DNA of 64,000 bases. It comes from Aricia agestis. Its lineage: Eukaryota; Arthropoda; Insecta; Lepidoptera; Lycaenidae. Location: assembly GCF_905147365.1 (NCBI RefSeq), contig NC_056408.1, positions 15,128,001 through 15,192,000 on the forward strand, written 5' to 3'. Shown in pieces: positions 12,401 to 24,400 of this stretch. The position numbers and the translations under genes were made by a program. The notes beneath the pieces were generated by a model. It did not search any database. It had not been told where the DNA came from and saw only the letters and a list, made by a program, of their open reading frames with translations. Every line of letters begins with the position of its first letter. Position 1 is the stretch's first letter.

Positions 12401-15400
12401 TAATAATACTTCTTAACGCGAGTGAAGCCGCGGGCAAAAGCTCGTATATATATATATATATAATTGGAATCTCGGAATCGGCTCTAACGATTTTCATGAA
12501 ATTTAGTATATAGGGGTGTCGGGGGCGATAAATCGATTTAGCTAGGAATCATTTTTGGAAAATCGAATACCGAGCAAAGCTCGGTCAAATAGCTAGTAAT
12601 AATTATGTATAATAGTATGACGGACTTATTTTGATTGTCAAGATCTTGTTCCGTTTAGAATAAATTTGGTACACCTGATGATGACTGGCGACAAATTATA
12701 TAAATGAATGACAAGAAAACAAACACATTCATGTTAAGTACAGACTAACTCTAATGAGCTGTTATAATCAATGAAGGGTTTTTCTTTTGTTATCACGCGA
12801 TGTAATAATGAGTTATTACAGTTTTAGACTTTTTAATACTACTATAAAAAGTTATAATTCTATCTAGTTAGAATTAAAAGGTCTAAGTAGGATGATGCAT
12901 CACTATTTTTAACCGACTTCCAAAAAACGAGGAGGTTATATATTCGGCTGTGGATTTTTTTTTTTTTTGTATGTTCGACCACTACTCCGCCGTTTGTAAA
13001 CCGATTTTCAAAATGTTTGTTTTGTTATATTAGGTTTCACTCCACTTTGGTCCCATTTTCACAAAAGTGGTGATCTGATGATGGGATCCATGAGTAATCG
13101 AGGGAACCCCTCAAAATTTATATGGAAACATATAGTGATTTTGGTTTTATGAGAAGAATCCTAAGCATATGCTACCAAAACGCAAGATTTTGCACCAAGG
13201 TATACTATGGTTCCGAAGATACTAAGAGAACTCCGGATTCCTTATAGATACAAGTTTGGGGGTTTAGGCGTTGTTTTAAGAACTGAAAGCATATGTAACT
13301 ATGCAAATTACATTCATCATCATCATCATCATCACTACCATGTCAGGGTCACCAATGTCACAACTCACATGGTTGTATATGAATACAACACCATAAAATA
13401 TCATCAGTCATCACGTTATGTCCTTATTTATTTGGTACATTTCAAAGCGATTTTAATACAAAAAAATATACTCGTACTTAATGTTGTTTCAAAACACATA
13501 ATATATCAAGTACCACAAAATTGAACATAAGTAACAAATTCAACCTCTACTCCAGAGCGTAAGGCACACATTTGGGTTGGACTGAAGGTAACGGGGCACT
13601 ATGGAAAAAAGACAAAAATTTTTCTTCAAAATTTTAACCTCTTATAACCACCCTTTTTGAATATACCAATCGATAGGGGGCGCCAAGGGGAGTAAGAATG
13701 CTCAGATAAACTTTTCTCAAAAATCTACCCCCGGCCAGATACAGGCCGATATACGAACCTCGTTAGTATGGCGAAAATACTTAGAAAATTTTTGACGACA
13801 AAAATACAACCCCTATGACCACCCCTTTTTTATTATACCAATCGATAGGGGGCGCCAAGGGAAGAAAAAAAGCTCAGATAAACTTTTCTCAAAAATCAAC
13901 CCCTGTCGAATGACAGGCCGAAATGTGACCCTTGTTTGTATGGCGAAAATACTTAGAAAAATTTGGCTAAGGTTTAGGAACCTACGTCAATTAAATGTTG
14001 GTGACATGGGTTAAGGAGGATTGTTTTGGGTGAGAAAAACTCCTACTTACCGTTTCCACCGCCAGTAAACTCTCCGTTTAGAATAAATTCGCATTTGAGA
14101 TTTTCGTAATCTTCAGATAAGATCATCTGTTTTCTGATGTTTACGAAGTATTTTTAGGGCATCTCAAGGCTGTGATGAGTGGGTCTTACTTAACTACTCA
14201 GCCACGGATACCGAAGGGGGGGGGGGGGGCGGGCGCCGCCCCCCGCCAAAACAAAAACAAACACAATCCAGAAAGTCCAAAAGTAGGTTAGGTTAGGTTG
14301 GAACTTAGACCACAACACCAAGGTGCCAGTTCCAAAAGTTTCAAATATTCTGTCACAGAACTAAAGATTCAGCTATCTGGTACCGACTTCAAAATGATGA
14401 AGATTGAGTACAGAAATAGTTGAGGTTTAGCCGAATTCGGAAAAAGGCACTATTAGATAGGAAAAATTATTTAATACTTTTTAGTTCATATTAAAGGGAT
14501 GTTATTATTGTGTTTACCTTGGAAGTCGGTTTTAATTTTTTGTTAAAAATAATAATTACATATGTATTAATAAATAGGTAATCCATACTTCCATACTAAT
14601 ATTATAAATGCGAAAGTGTGTCTGTCTGTCTGTATGTCTGTCTGTCTGTTATCTCTTCACGCCCAAACCGCTGAACCGAATTTGCTGAAATTTGGCATGG
14701 AGATACTTTGAGTCCCGGGAAATGACATAGGATACTTTTTGTTCCGAAAAAATGTACGGCCCGATAAACGAGTTTTGGCGCAACGGAGTTGCGGGCGTCA
14801 TCTAGTTAATTATAAAGATCCATAATAAATTACGGAGAAGAAAACGAAATGAAAAACAATTACTTTGAATGCTAGCCCTCCTAAGAGCAAATCTCCAGGG
14901 TTGCCAGACCATCATAATTTTTACAAAAACTGAAAGTTTTTCTGTACAATATTTTGTCCCACATAGACGTTAAAACGACTAGCCACTATGGAATTTCAGT
15001 TGAGGTTATTCTAAGTAATGAAGCTCCACTCTTTTATGATATTTCCAGGGGATAAATCTATGGATTTCGTCTTTCACTACCGGACACTTATGATAGTTGC
15101 TTCCCATTGCCTTGATCTCTCGCCAGTCGTGTCGGTCTTCCGTCCCACTGGGTTATGAGAGTAAAGGAATATAGAGTGCTCTTGTGTACTGCGCACACAC
15201 TTAGGCAATGCAACATTACTCCTGCCTAACTGGCCTGGTTTCAATGAAACCGGCCAACCTAACCGAAATCGGCGTGGGAGTTATTATTCCCATTTCAAGG
15301 CACCCCCAAAGTATTAGACGTATTCTTAATTTCTGAAGAGACTTGTTAAAATAGGTACTCCCATCACTAACCTGAAGGAGAAGGGTCCTATCTCGTGCAC

Positions 15401-18400
15401 CTTGATCTTGGGCTGGCTGCCGTTGATGTACTGGGGCAGGTTGGTGTAGTTGAACACGTAAGCGTCCAGGTAGATCTTATAGTGCGGCTCCCGGAACGCC
15501 TCGTACGCTATCCGACCCTCCTTCATCGTCAGAGACTGAGGACAAAAAAACAAGAATAAAAAAATCCAGCAGTGGCCAGTGAACGAGTGGATGATGATAA
15601 AAATATATTCCTAGATACTCTCTCGCTTACGTCAGCTTTCAATAAAAGGTAGATAAAAATCGGCCAAGTGCGAGTTAGACTCGCGCACGAAGGGTTCCGT
15701 ACCGTTATAGAGCGAAAGAAGGGAAAAAATTGTTTTTTGTATGGGAGCCACCCTTCATTATTATTTATTTTATTTTAATTTTATTATCAAATATTAAGTA
15801 CATATTTATATGAAGACTTTGTGAAAATTTCAAGTGACTAAATGGTCAAAAAATCACGTTGGTTGTATGGGAGAACTACTTAAATATTAACTTTATTTTG
15901 TTTTTAGTATTTACTGTTATAGCGGCACCAGAAATACACAATCTGTGAAAATTTCAGAAGTCTAGCTATAGCGGTTCGCAAGATACAGCCTGGAGACAGA
16001 CTGACAGACAGACGGACTGACAGACTGACAGACAGATGGCCAGACAGACGGACAGACATCGAAGTCTCAGTAATAGGGTCTCGTTTATACCCTTTTTAAA
16101 TTTGGATTGGATTGATGGACGATGGATGAGCTATTAAAAATAATTTTAATTCGCAACACCTACAAATGCATGATATACCTAGGAAGAAATTTCTTTTGAA
16201 AAAATCGGTATAAAATGTACTTTCGTGATTTATTAAATTGTTTACGACACTGCAGAATGCCCAATTTAAACTACTTATACCACAGAATATAATATATTAG
16301 TAGTACCAACATAAACTTAGTTAACAATAACATATTATTATTGTATTGTTATAAATAGTATTAACAAGCTTCCTTAAAAGTAACGACATGACGTTAAAGT
16401 CATGAAAGTAATAAAAACCGGCCAAGTGCGTGTCGGGCCATGCGCAATATAGGGTTCCGTAGTACCGCTTTTTGTTGAAAAATGTTGTATGGTCAATTAA
16501 TGTACATTTATAACGTCTACTAACGACATCATCTCAGTTACTTTCAAAGGAATTTGAACGAAAAGTTCCTTTATATTTCGCTGAATATTTTTTTATGAAG
16601 GCTAATAAATTATGAAGTCTTCTTATCCGTGATAGTTTTCCTTTTAAATTCAGCATATTTCCTACTCCAGTGAATTTTTTCACATTTTCAGAAGCGACCG
16701 TTTAGCTGGTAGAAGGGACATTGGACTCGATTTTTTCCACTTTAAAACTCAATATTTTACAAATAGATCCCTAAATCGGGAAATGATCAATGAATAGTCA
16801 TAATATTTAAAAAAAACATATCCAACGACACCCGACACGATGGGGTGGACGCGAAAAAAAATTCATCGCCGCTTGATGTGTAAGATGACTATAAAAAAAT
16901 TTTTTTTTAAGATTTTATGTACCATTTTGTCGGCATCATTAATATACAGTGCATTCATGCCAAAATACAGCTTTGTAGGTCCTATAGTCTCTAAACAAAA
17001 CCACGGACAGATAGACGGACAGACGGACAGACAGACGGACAGACGGACAGACGGACGGACAGACCGAAACTTTTATACGTAGGAGAGCCATGCTTCGGCA
17101 CGAATGGGGCGACTCGACCGGAGAAATACCACGTTCTCACAGAAAACCGACGTGAAACAGCGCTTGCGCACCTGCAGCTCTTCTGATGCTGCATGTGTCC
17201 ATGGGCGACGGAAGTTGCTTTCCATCAGGTGACCCATTTGCTCGTTTGCCTCCTTATTACATAAAAAAAAACTATAAGGGTTCCTTGTTGACTACGGAAC
17301 CCTAAAAAGTAGTTTCGTTTTCGTGTTGAAAAACACCAACCTATTTCTTTTTCTATTTGATGAAAAGCGGCACCGATGTAGGCCAATTAATTACCATCAT
17401 CTAAAGTAATAATAATAATAATGTAAGAATAACTGTGGGACTAGCCAGTGGGATAAATATTGATGAAAGACAACGAATACATTATTTCACGCCAATCTTC
17501 TATATGACCGTGACTTTTACACCGATGAATTTGTGTTGAAATATATTCAACAAGTTATTATTAAAATGTTTGACGGTAAAAGTAATATAAAAACAAAAAG
17601 TTTGTGCGAGTACAAAGACCTACCGCAAGAATTTCTGTTTTCTCAGACTCGAAGGCTTTTCTCACGAAAATTACGCAACTTCCCTCAATTCGGATTAAGT
17701 AATTATTAATATGATAAAACAAAACGCACATAATATAATATTAAATAAAAATATAACGGGAAATAAAATAATAAAACTATTTTTTTATTTCCCGGCCTTT
17801 TATAGCAATTGAACTTGTCACGGATGTACCTAGGATTTTTTTTTTTTAATGAAATAAGGGGGCAAACGAGCGAACGGGTCACCTGATGGAAAGCAACTTC
17901 CGTCGCCCATGGACACTCGCAGCATTGGGGATGGGGCCTCCGGTAAACTCACTCACTCGGCGAAACACAGCGGAAGCGCTGTTTCACGCCGGTTTTCTGT
18001 GAGGACGTGGTATTTCTCCGGTCGAGCCGGCCCATTCGTGCCGAAGCATGGCTCTCCCACGTCTCCCACGTCTTTAAGGGTGGGTTGCACCAGAGGCGTA
18101 GTTAGTTATGGTTAAAGTTATCGTCAAAATATATGGTGCCCATTATGGAGTTTTACTAGGAATTTGACAGTTCATTTTTGACATTTTGTTATGGTTAAAG
18201 TTATAGTTAAAGTCAGTTGGTGATTCATGCGGGCAATGACGATGTTATCCAGACCCATATCCATATCCATACTTACTTATAATATTATAAATGAGAAAGT
18301 GTGTCTGTCTGTCTGTTACCTCTTCACGCCGAAACCGCCGAACCGATTTTGCTGAAGTTTAGAATGCAGATACTTTGAGTCCCGGGAAAGGACATAGGAT

Positions 18401-21400
18401 ACTTCTTACTGATATGCAACGGAGTTCTATATATAGACGTCATCTAGTAATTCTTATAAAGAAGGATCTGGGTATTTCGGCGACCGTACATTCAAAAAAT
18501 TAAAGCTGGAAATTATGAAATAACATAATACTTATTATTATAATTCGTATGAAACGACAAAATAATATTATTCTGATTTCTCACGCCCTGACTGAAATTT
18601 AGAAATTTAAAAATATTACGAAGTCGGTTCTGTTATTACCTTAAAAGTAGGTATCAGGATCGAAATAATAAGTAATATTATGGTTCTTCTATTTACGAAT
18701 AATCCTTATTAGAAAAAAACATAATATTAATAAATATGTATAGCTATGCAGAAAGATAATGGAATGATCAAAGGCCACGAGAAAAATTGTAGGCCTTGCG
18801 TAACGTGTGATGAACCACGTGAGCCATGGCCTTTGGTGATAACAGTATCTAGATAAATTGTATACTTAATCAAAATACTAAATACTTAAAAATATTATTA
18901 TTATTTACATTTTTATGACAGTACGCCCTATATTTCTACTATATAATAATATGATAGCACTGTTCGTGACCGTATATTACTCAAGATCAACATAGTAATG
19001 ATTTAGAATCTATATACTAGCCAACTTTGTACGCTTATTAACCCAAATTTTTAACGCATCTAATAACACAGAATTACTTGAAATATCCTCCATTTTTATT
19101 GTACAATAGTGAGGCATATGTGTTATGCAATTTATTGCATTTTTACCGACTTCCAAAAAGGAGAAGGTTATAATATTATGTTCGTCTGTATACATTTTTT
19201 TTTGTATGTTCAACCATAACTTCGCCGTTTGTGGATCGATTTTCATAATTCTTTCGTTGTTGTATAGGGTTTAATCCGACTTTGGTACCATGTTCACAAA
19301 AGTGGTGATCTAATGATGGGATCCATAAGGAATACAGGGGACTCCTTGAAATTTGTATGGAAACATAATATAGTGATTTAAATTTTTTTTTAAGTATTCG
19401 AGGCACATGCTACCAAAAAGTAAGATTTTGCACCAGATTATAATTACCCTAGTTCCGAAGGTAGTCTTTTGAGTCCTCATCTACAGGTATGGAGATTTTG
19501 GCGTTGTTTAAACAACTGAAATCACAAGCCAATATATCAATTTGATTAATCATCATCATCACAACCATAATTATACCATGGGTCATCACATTGTGATTTG
19601 TGACCCAATTATTGGTACATTTTCATGATATTTTGCATCGAAACTTCAAAATTTGGTATAATAATTACGAAAGTGGTAATCTGATGATGGGATCCATGAG
19701 CAATCGAGGGAATTAATCCTTGAAATTTATTAAAACACACATGGTTGTTTTAAGATGTTGTTTCTAGTAACTCAAACATAATAATTATGTTACAAATAAG
19801 TGTCATTTTATACGAAGGTGTCTCTGGATCCAAAGGTACTGAACAGAATTCCTAAACCTTTAAAGACAAAAGTTTGGAGATTTCAGCATCTCTTAGGCCC
19901 ACTTGCGCCAGACTGGGTTAACACGCTTAACTCTGAGTTAAATTATACTTCGAATTTAAATTCACATCATGTCTTGCACCACCAAGAGTTATGAGTTAAC
20001 CTCGAGTTAATTTTTTAAATTTTTAACCCACCGATGTCGGAGGGTTAAATCAACTAACTCTGGGTTAGTAATATCAAAACTGAGATTTTTCAGTTATGAC
20101 TTATATACTTTGTTGTGTTCAGTAATAGCTACCGGTTTTATTTTGTGTTTAAACAAGATAAATGATCAGTGGTTGTTATCTGATGATGATGAAGAAATTA
20201 TCGAATACATTAGTTCGGACTCGTATTACAGAAGGATTGTAGAACGGACCGATCTGTTTAGGGTGAGTATGTACTCACAAAGAGACAAAGATTTCCATCG
20301 AAGATTTCGCCTAAAAAGAGAAACTGTTCTCTTTTTATTAAATAAAATTGAAAATAATTGCAATATACAAATGAGCATAAAAAGTAATTCCCTACCAAAG
20401 TTTAATAATAATATCATTGGATTAGTGCGTCTTTAGTGATTTCCTTTATAAATAGGCAGACTAGATAAACATTGGACACAAGTGTTTCTTCCCGATTTTT
20501 ATCATTTTCCGCTTAATTTATTTGCACAAAATATCACAATTCACAACACAATGCGACATAGAACCACGTGTCATTTCAAATCTGACATAAGGAGATAGCC
20601 TTATTTAAAGTACTGTGGAGCGAGAGAGAGCAGTACACTTAAATTATTCAGCATTCGCTCTATCATATTTGGCTGGATGTAAAAAGAATGAATGAACATG
20701 ACATAAGCCCGGGCTAGTTGACTCTGGGATAAATTCTTCTGGTGCAATATGTAGTATGAGTTAAAAATTAAAAGCGTTAACTCAAAGTTTTGGCGCACGT
20801 GGGCCTTAGATAACTGCAAGCATTTACCACAATTTCGCTTACTAGTTAACTTCGTAGTAGTTATCTACGAATAAAGCCTTTTGATCTTGTAGATAACTAA
20901 AAAGAGTAAAATAATTATCTTTTAACAAAAAATGTAACCCGACTTATTAGGTAAAAAAAAATATTCTTAAAATTATCTAAAAAGTATGAAATAATCCTTA
21001 ATTAGTGCCATTTTCAAAATTCGACTAAACCTGAACTAATTCTGCACTCAATTTTCATTCTATTGAAGTCGATACCGGCTAAGTTTTAATCAAGTATCTC
21101 AGTTCTGGGCTGGTACCGACTTCGACTTCAAACGAATGAAAATTGAGTGCAGAATAAGTTGAGGTTTAGTCGAATTTTGAAAACGGCACTAATGAAGAAT
21201 AAGGATTATTCTTTAGATCATTTTAAGAATATTATTTTTACCTTGGAAGACGGGTTCAATTTTATAATAACTTTTGGATTGTTTGATGTTGTGAAATTGT
21301 GGGTCACTGCAACGGTCGTTTATTTCATTATTCCCCTTGAAAATACAATAATTACCGGAATATCATGTTAAATGTTGATAGATTTCCGTTTGTCCCCCAA

Positions 21401-24400
21401 GAATCACTGCTGACGCGATGAAGGGCCGCAAGCGACCGGACCGCCCGCGCCGACCGCCACCGATCGCACGCGCTCCCTAGAGAAATATAATACACTAGAC
21501 GTCCCGCGCGGCTTCGCCCGCATATGAATTAGTAATTTTAAGGAAACCGTAGATTTTCCCACAAAAAATAGCCTACTCCCTTCACGTAGTCTTCTCTACA
21601 TCTGTGCCAAATAACTTAAAAATTCATTTAGTAGTTCGCGAGGTAAGCGTCTTCAAATAAGTTTCCCGTTTTTTTTCACATTTTCCTCTGTTTCATCGCT
21701 TCTATTGGTCTTAGAGCAATAATTTATAGCCTATAGCCTTCCTCGATAAATGGGTTATCTAACACTGAAATTTTTTTTCAAATCGAACCAGTAGTTCCTG
21801 AGATTAGCGCGTTCAAACAAACAAACTCTTCCGCTTTATAATATTAAGTATAGATACACTGGATACTTTGTACTATGTTCATATTTCTGCTCATACATAA
21901 TATTATGCTCTGCAAAAAATATATTTAATTGCTAATTCAACCATACACATTCGTTTCAACAAATTAAATAATTGTCCATTGTATTTTACAAAAAGTAATG
22001 GGAAATATTGCTAAATTTTGTGAATATTACGCTTAATTTTGACGATATGAATGGTTGGTAATCTTCAATTAATGATAACATAACAAGGGCAACAATAACA
22101 TTAATTAAGATGTTTTGTAATATTACATTACTTTGACCAAATGATATTCTCCAATTGATAAAATGTTAATTGTTACCGTAGCTCAATAAAACGCCTATAA
22201 GCGTGAATGTCAAGGTGGACAATTCGCCGTAATTCGACAATTTGAGGACATGAGCGGGTACGATCGAGATGTTGGGTAATAGAAAATTGGCAATAGTTTG
22301 GTAAATTACTATCAATTTCTTTCATTTTATTAACTGACTTCCAAAAAGGAGGAGGTTATATTATGTTCGTCTGTTTATGTATTTTTTTGTATGTTCAACG
22401 ATCACTTCGCCGTTTGTGTACCGATTTTCAAGATTTTTTCGCTAATTATATTCGCTATTGTATAAATATATTGTATAATCCGAATTTGGTACCATGTTCA
22501 TAAAAGAGGCAACTTGATGATGGGATCCAAAAGTAATCGAGGGAATTCCTCGAAATTTATACTGAAACCCCCATTTATCTGGATGATATTGAGATTTCGA
22601 TTCATCTGAAGTATTTTAAATGGAAACATAATATTATAATGAAGTATTCCAAGTCTTCCAAATCTTACCAAAAACTTAGATTTTGCACCAAGATATAGCA
22701 TGGTAGTGAACAGATCTCCGGCCTCCTTATTTTTTTCACTTTTGTATGGGTCGTCGTCGTCAACGTCGAAACCCTCAAACATGTATCTATGTTTGAGGGT
22801 TTCGACGTTGTTTCAAAGAATTGAAGGCATAATATGCTAAATGCTAATGGTACATTAGATTAATCATCGGCACTAACTCACTACCCTTACATCTTGCAAC
22901 ATCACGTCATTATAACTCTATTAATAGTGTTTTTTTATAGTTTTTTTACATCGAGTCTTTGATCATTATTACGCTGTTTGTGCACCGATTTCGAAAACTC
23001 TTTTGTTATTATGCTAATCCGAATTTGATACAACGATTAGTGATTACGAAGGCGATGAAGGTGATCTGATGATGGGATCTACAGGGTGTAACAAATATAA
23101 GTGATAATACTTTAGGGTGTGTATATGTTCCTTGTAGAGAGTTCACTGTGAAAGTAGCAGCGCTGTAAGACCAAAATTTTTTTTCACTTTTGTATGGGGA
23201 AACTCGTGACGCTCGGGCCCTTGCCCATACAAAAGTGAAAAAATTTTTTGGTCTTTCAGCGCTGCTACTTTCACAGTGTACTCTCTACAAGGAACATATT
23301 ATACATACCCTAAAGTGTTATCACTTATTTTTGTTACACACTGTATTAGCAATCCAAGGTAATTCTTTAAATTTATAAAAACACAATATCTATCGACTTC
23401 AAAAGAATTAAAATTGTTTTTTTTTAATGAAATAAGGGAGCAAACGAGCAAACGGGTCACCTGATGGAATGCAACATCCGTCGCCCATGGACACTCGCAG
23501 CATCAGAAGAGCTGCTGCGTTGCCGGCCTTTTAAGAGGGAAATGGGGTAATAGGGGAGGGAAGAGAAGGGAATAGGGGAAGGTAGGGAGGGGAAGGGAAT
23601 AGGTTAGTTGATTGGGCCTCCGGTAAACTCACTCACTCGGCGAAACACAGCGCAAGCGCTGTTTCACGCCGGTTTTCTGTGAGAACGTGGTATTTCTCCG
23701 GTCGAGCCGGCCCATTCGTGCCGAAGCATGGCTCTCCCACGTATAAATGAATGCAGAAGTAGTTAAGGCTTAGTCGAATTTTGAAAAAGACCCTAATACC
23801 GGATGCAGAAGTAGTTAAGGCTTAGTCGAATTTTGAAAAAGACCCTAATACCGGATGCAGAAGTAGTTAAGACTTGTCGAATTTTGAAAAAGACCCTAAT
23901 ACCGGATGCAGAAGTAGTTAAGGCTTAGTCGAATTTTGAAAAAGACCCTAATACCGGATGCAGAAGTAGTTAAGGCTTAGTCGAATTTTGAAAAAGACCC
24001 TAATACCGGATGCAGAAGTGGTTAAGGCTTAGTCGAATTTTGAAAAAGACCCTAATACCGGATGCAGAAGTAGTTAAGGCTTAGTCGAATTTTGAAAAAG
24101 ACCCTAATACCGGATGCAGAAGTAGTTAAGGCTTAGTCGAATTTTGAAAAAGACCCTAATACCGGATGCAGAAGTGGTTAAGGCTTAGTCGAATTTTGAA
24201 AAAGACCCTAATACCGGATGCAGAAGTAGTTAAGGCTTAGTCGAATTTTGAAAAAGACCCTAATACCGGATGCAGAAGTAGTTAAGGCTTAGTCGAATTT
24301 TGAAAAAGACCCTAATACCGGATGCAGAAGTAGTTAAGGCTTAGTCGAATTTTGAAAAAGACCCTAATACCGGATGCAGAAGTGGTTAAGGCTTAGTCGA

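Larger units (their letters stand above)
19145..21262 (+). mobile_element. R4 element, copy 2, interrupted by Harbinger-like insert
   Basis: Starts ACCGACTTCCAAAAAGGAGA and ends near TTACCTTGGAAGACGGG. Without the 910-bp insert at 19896-20805 it is about 1.2 kb and collinear with the minus-strand copy at 52327-53645. The last about 300 bp form an inverted repeat: 20940-21060 against 21130-21255, around ACCGGCTAAG. Confidence 0.7.

Noticed and set aside
14284..14299. Interstitial telomeric repeat (TTAGG)n
   Set aside because: Only about three GGTTA units here and two at 52261, too few to distinguish from chance.
16840..17194. ORFs with repeated TDGQTDRQTD or SVCPSVCPSV residues
   Set aside because: These are translations of the (GACA)n/(GACG)n tract within an R3 repeat.
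20226..20417. 63-codon minus-strand ORF
   Set aside because: It is the antisense shadow of the truncated Harbinger-like transposase reading frame.
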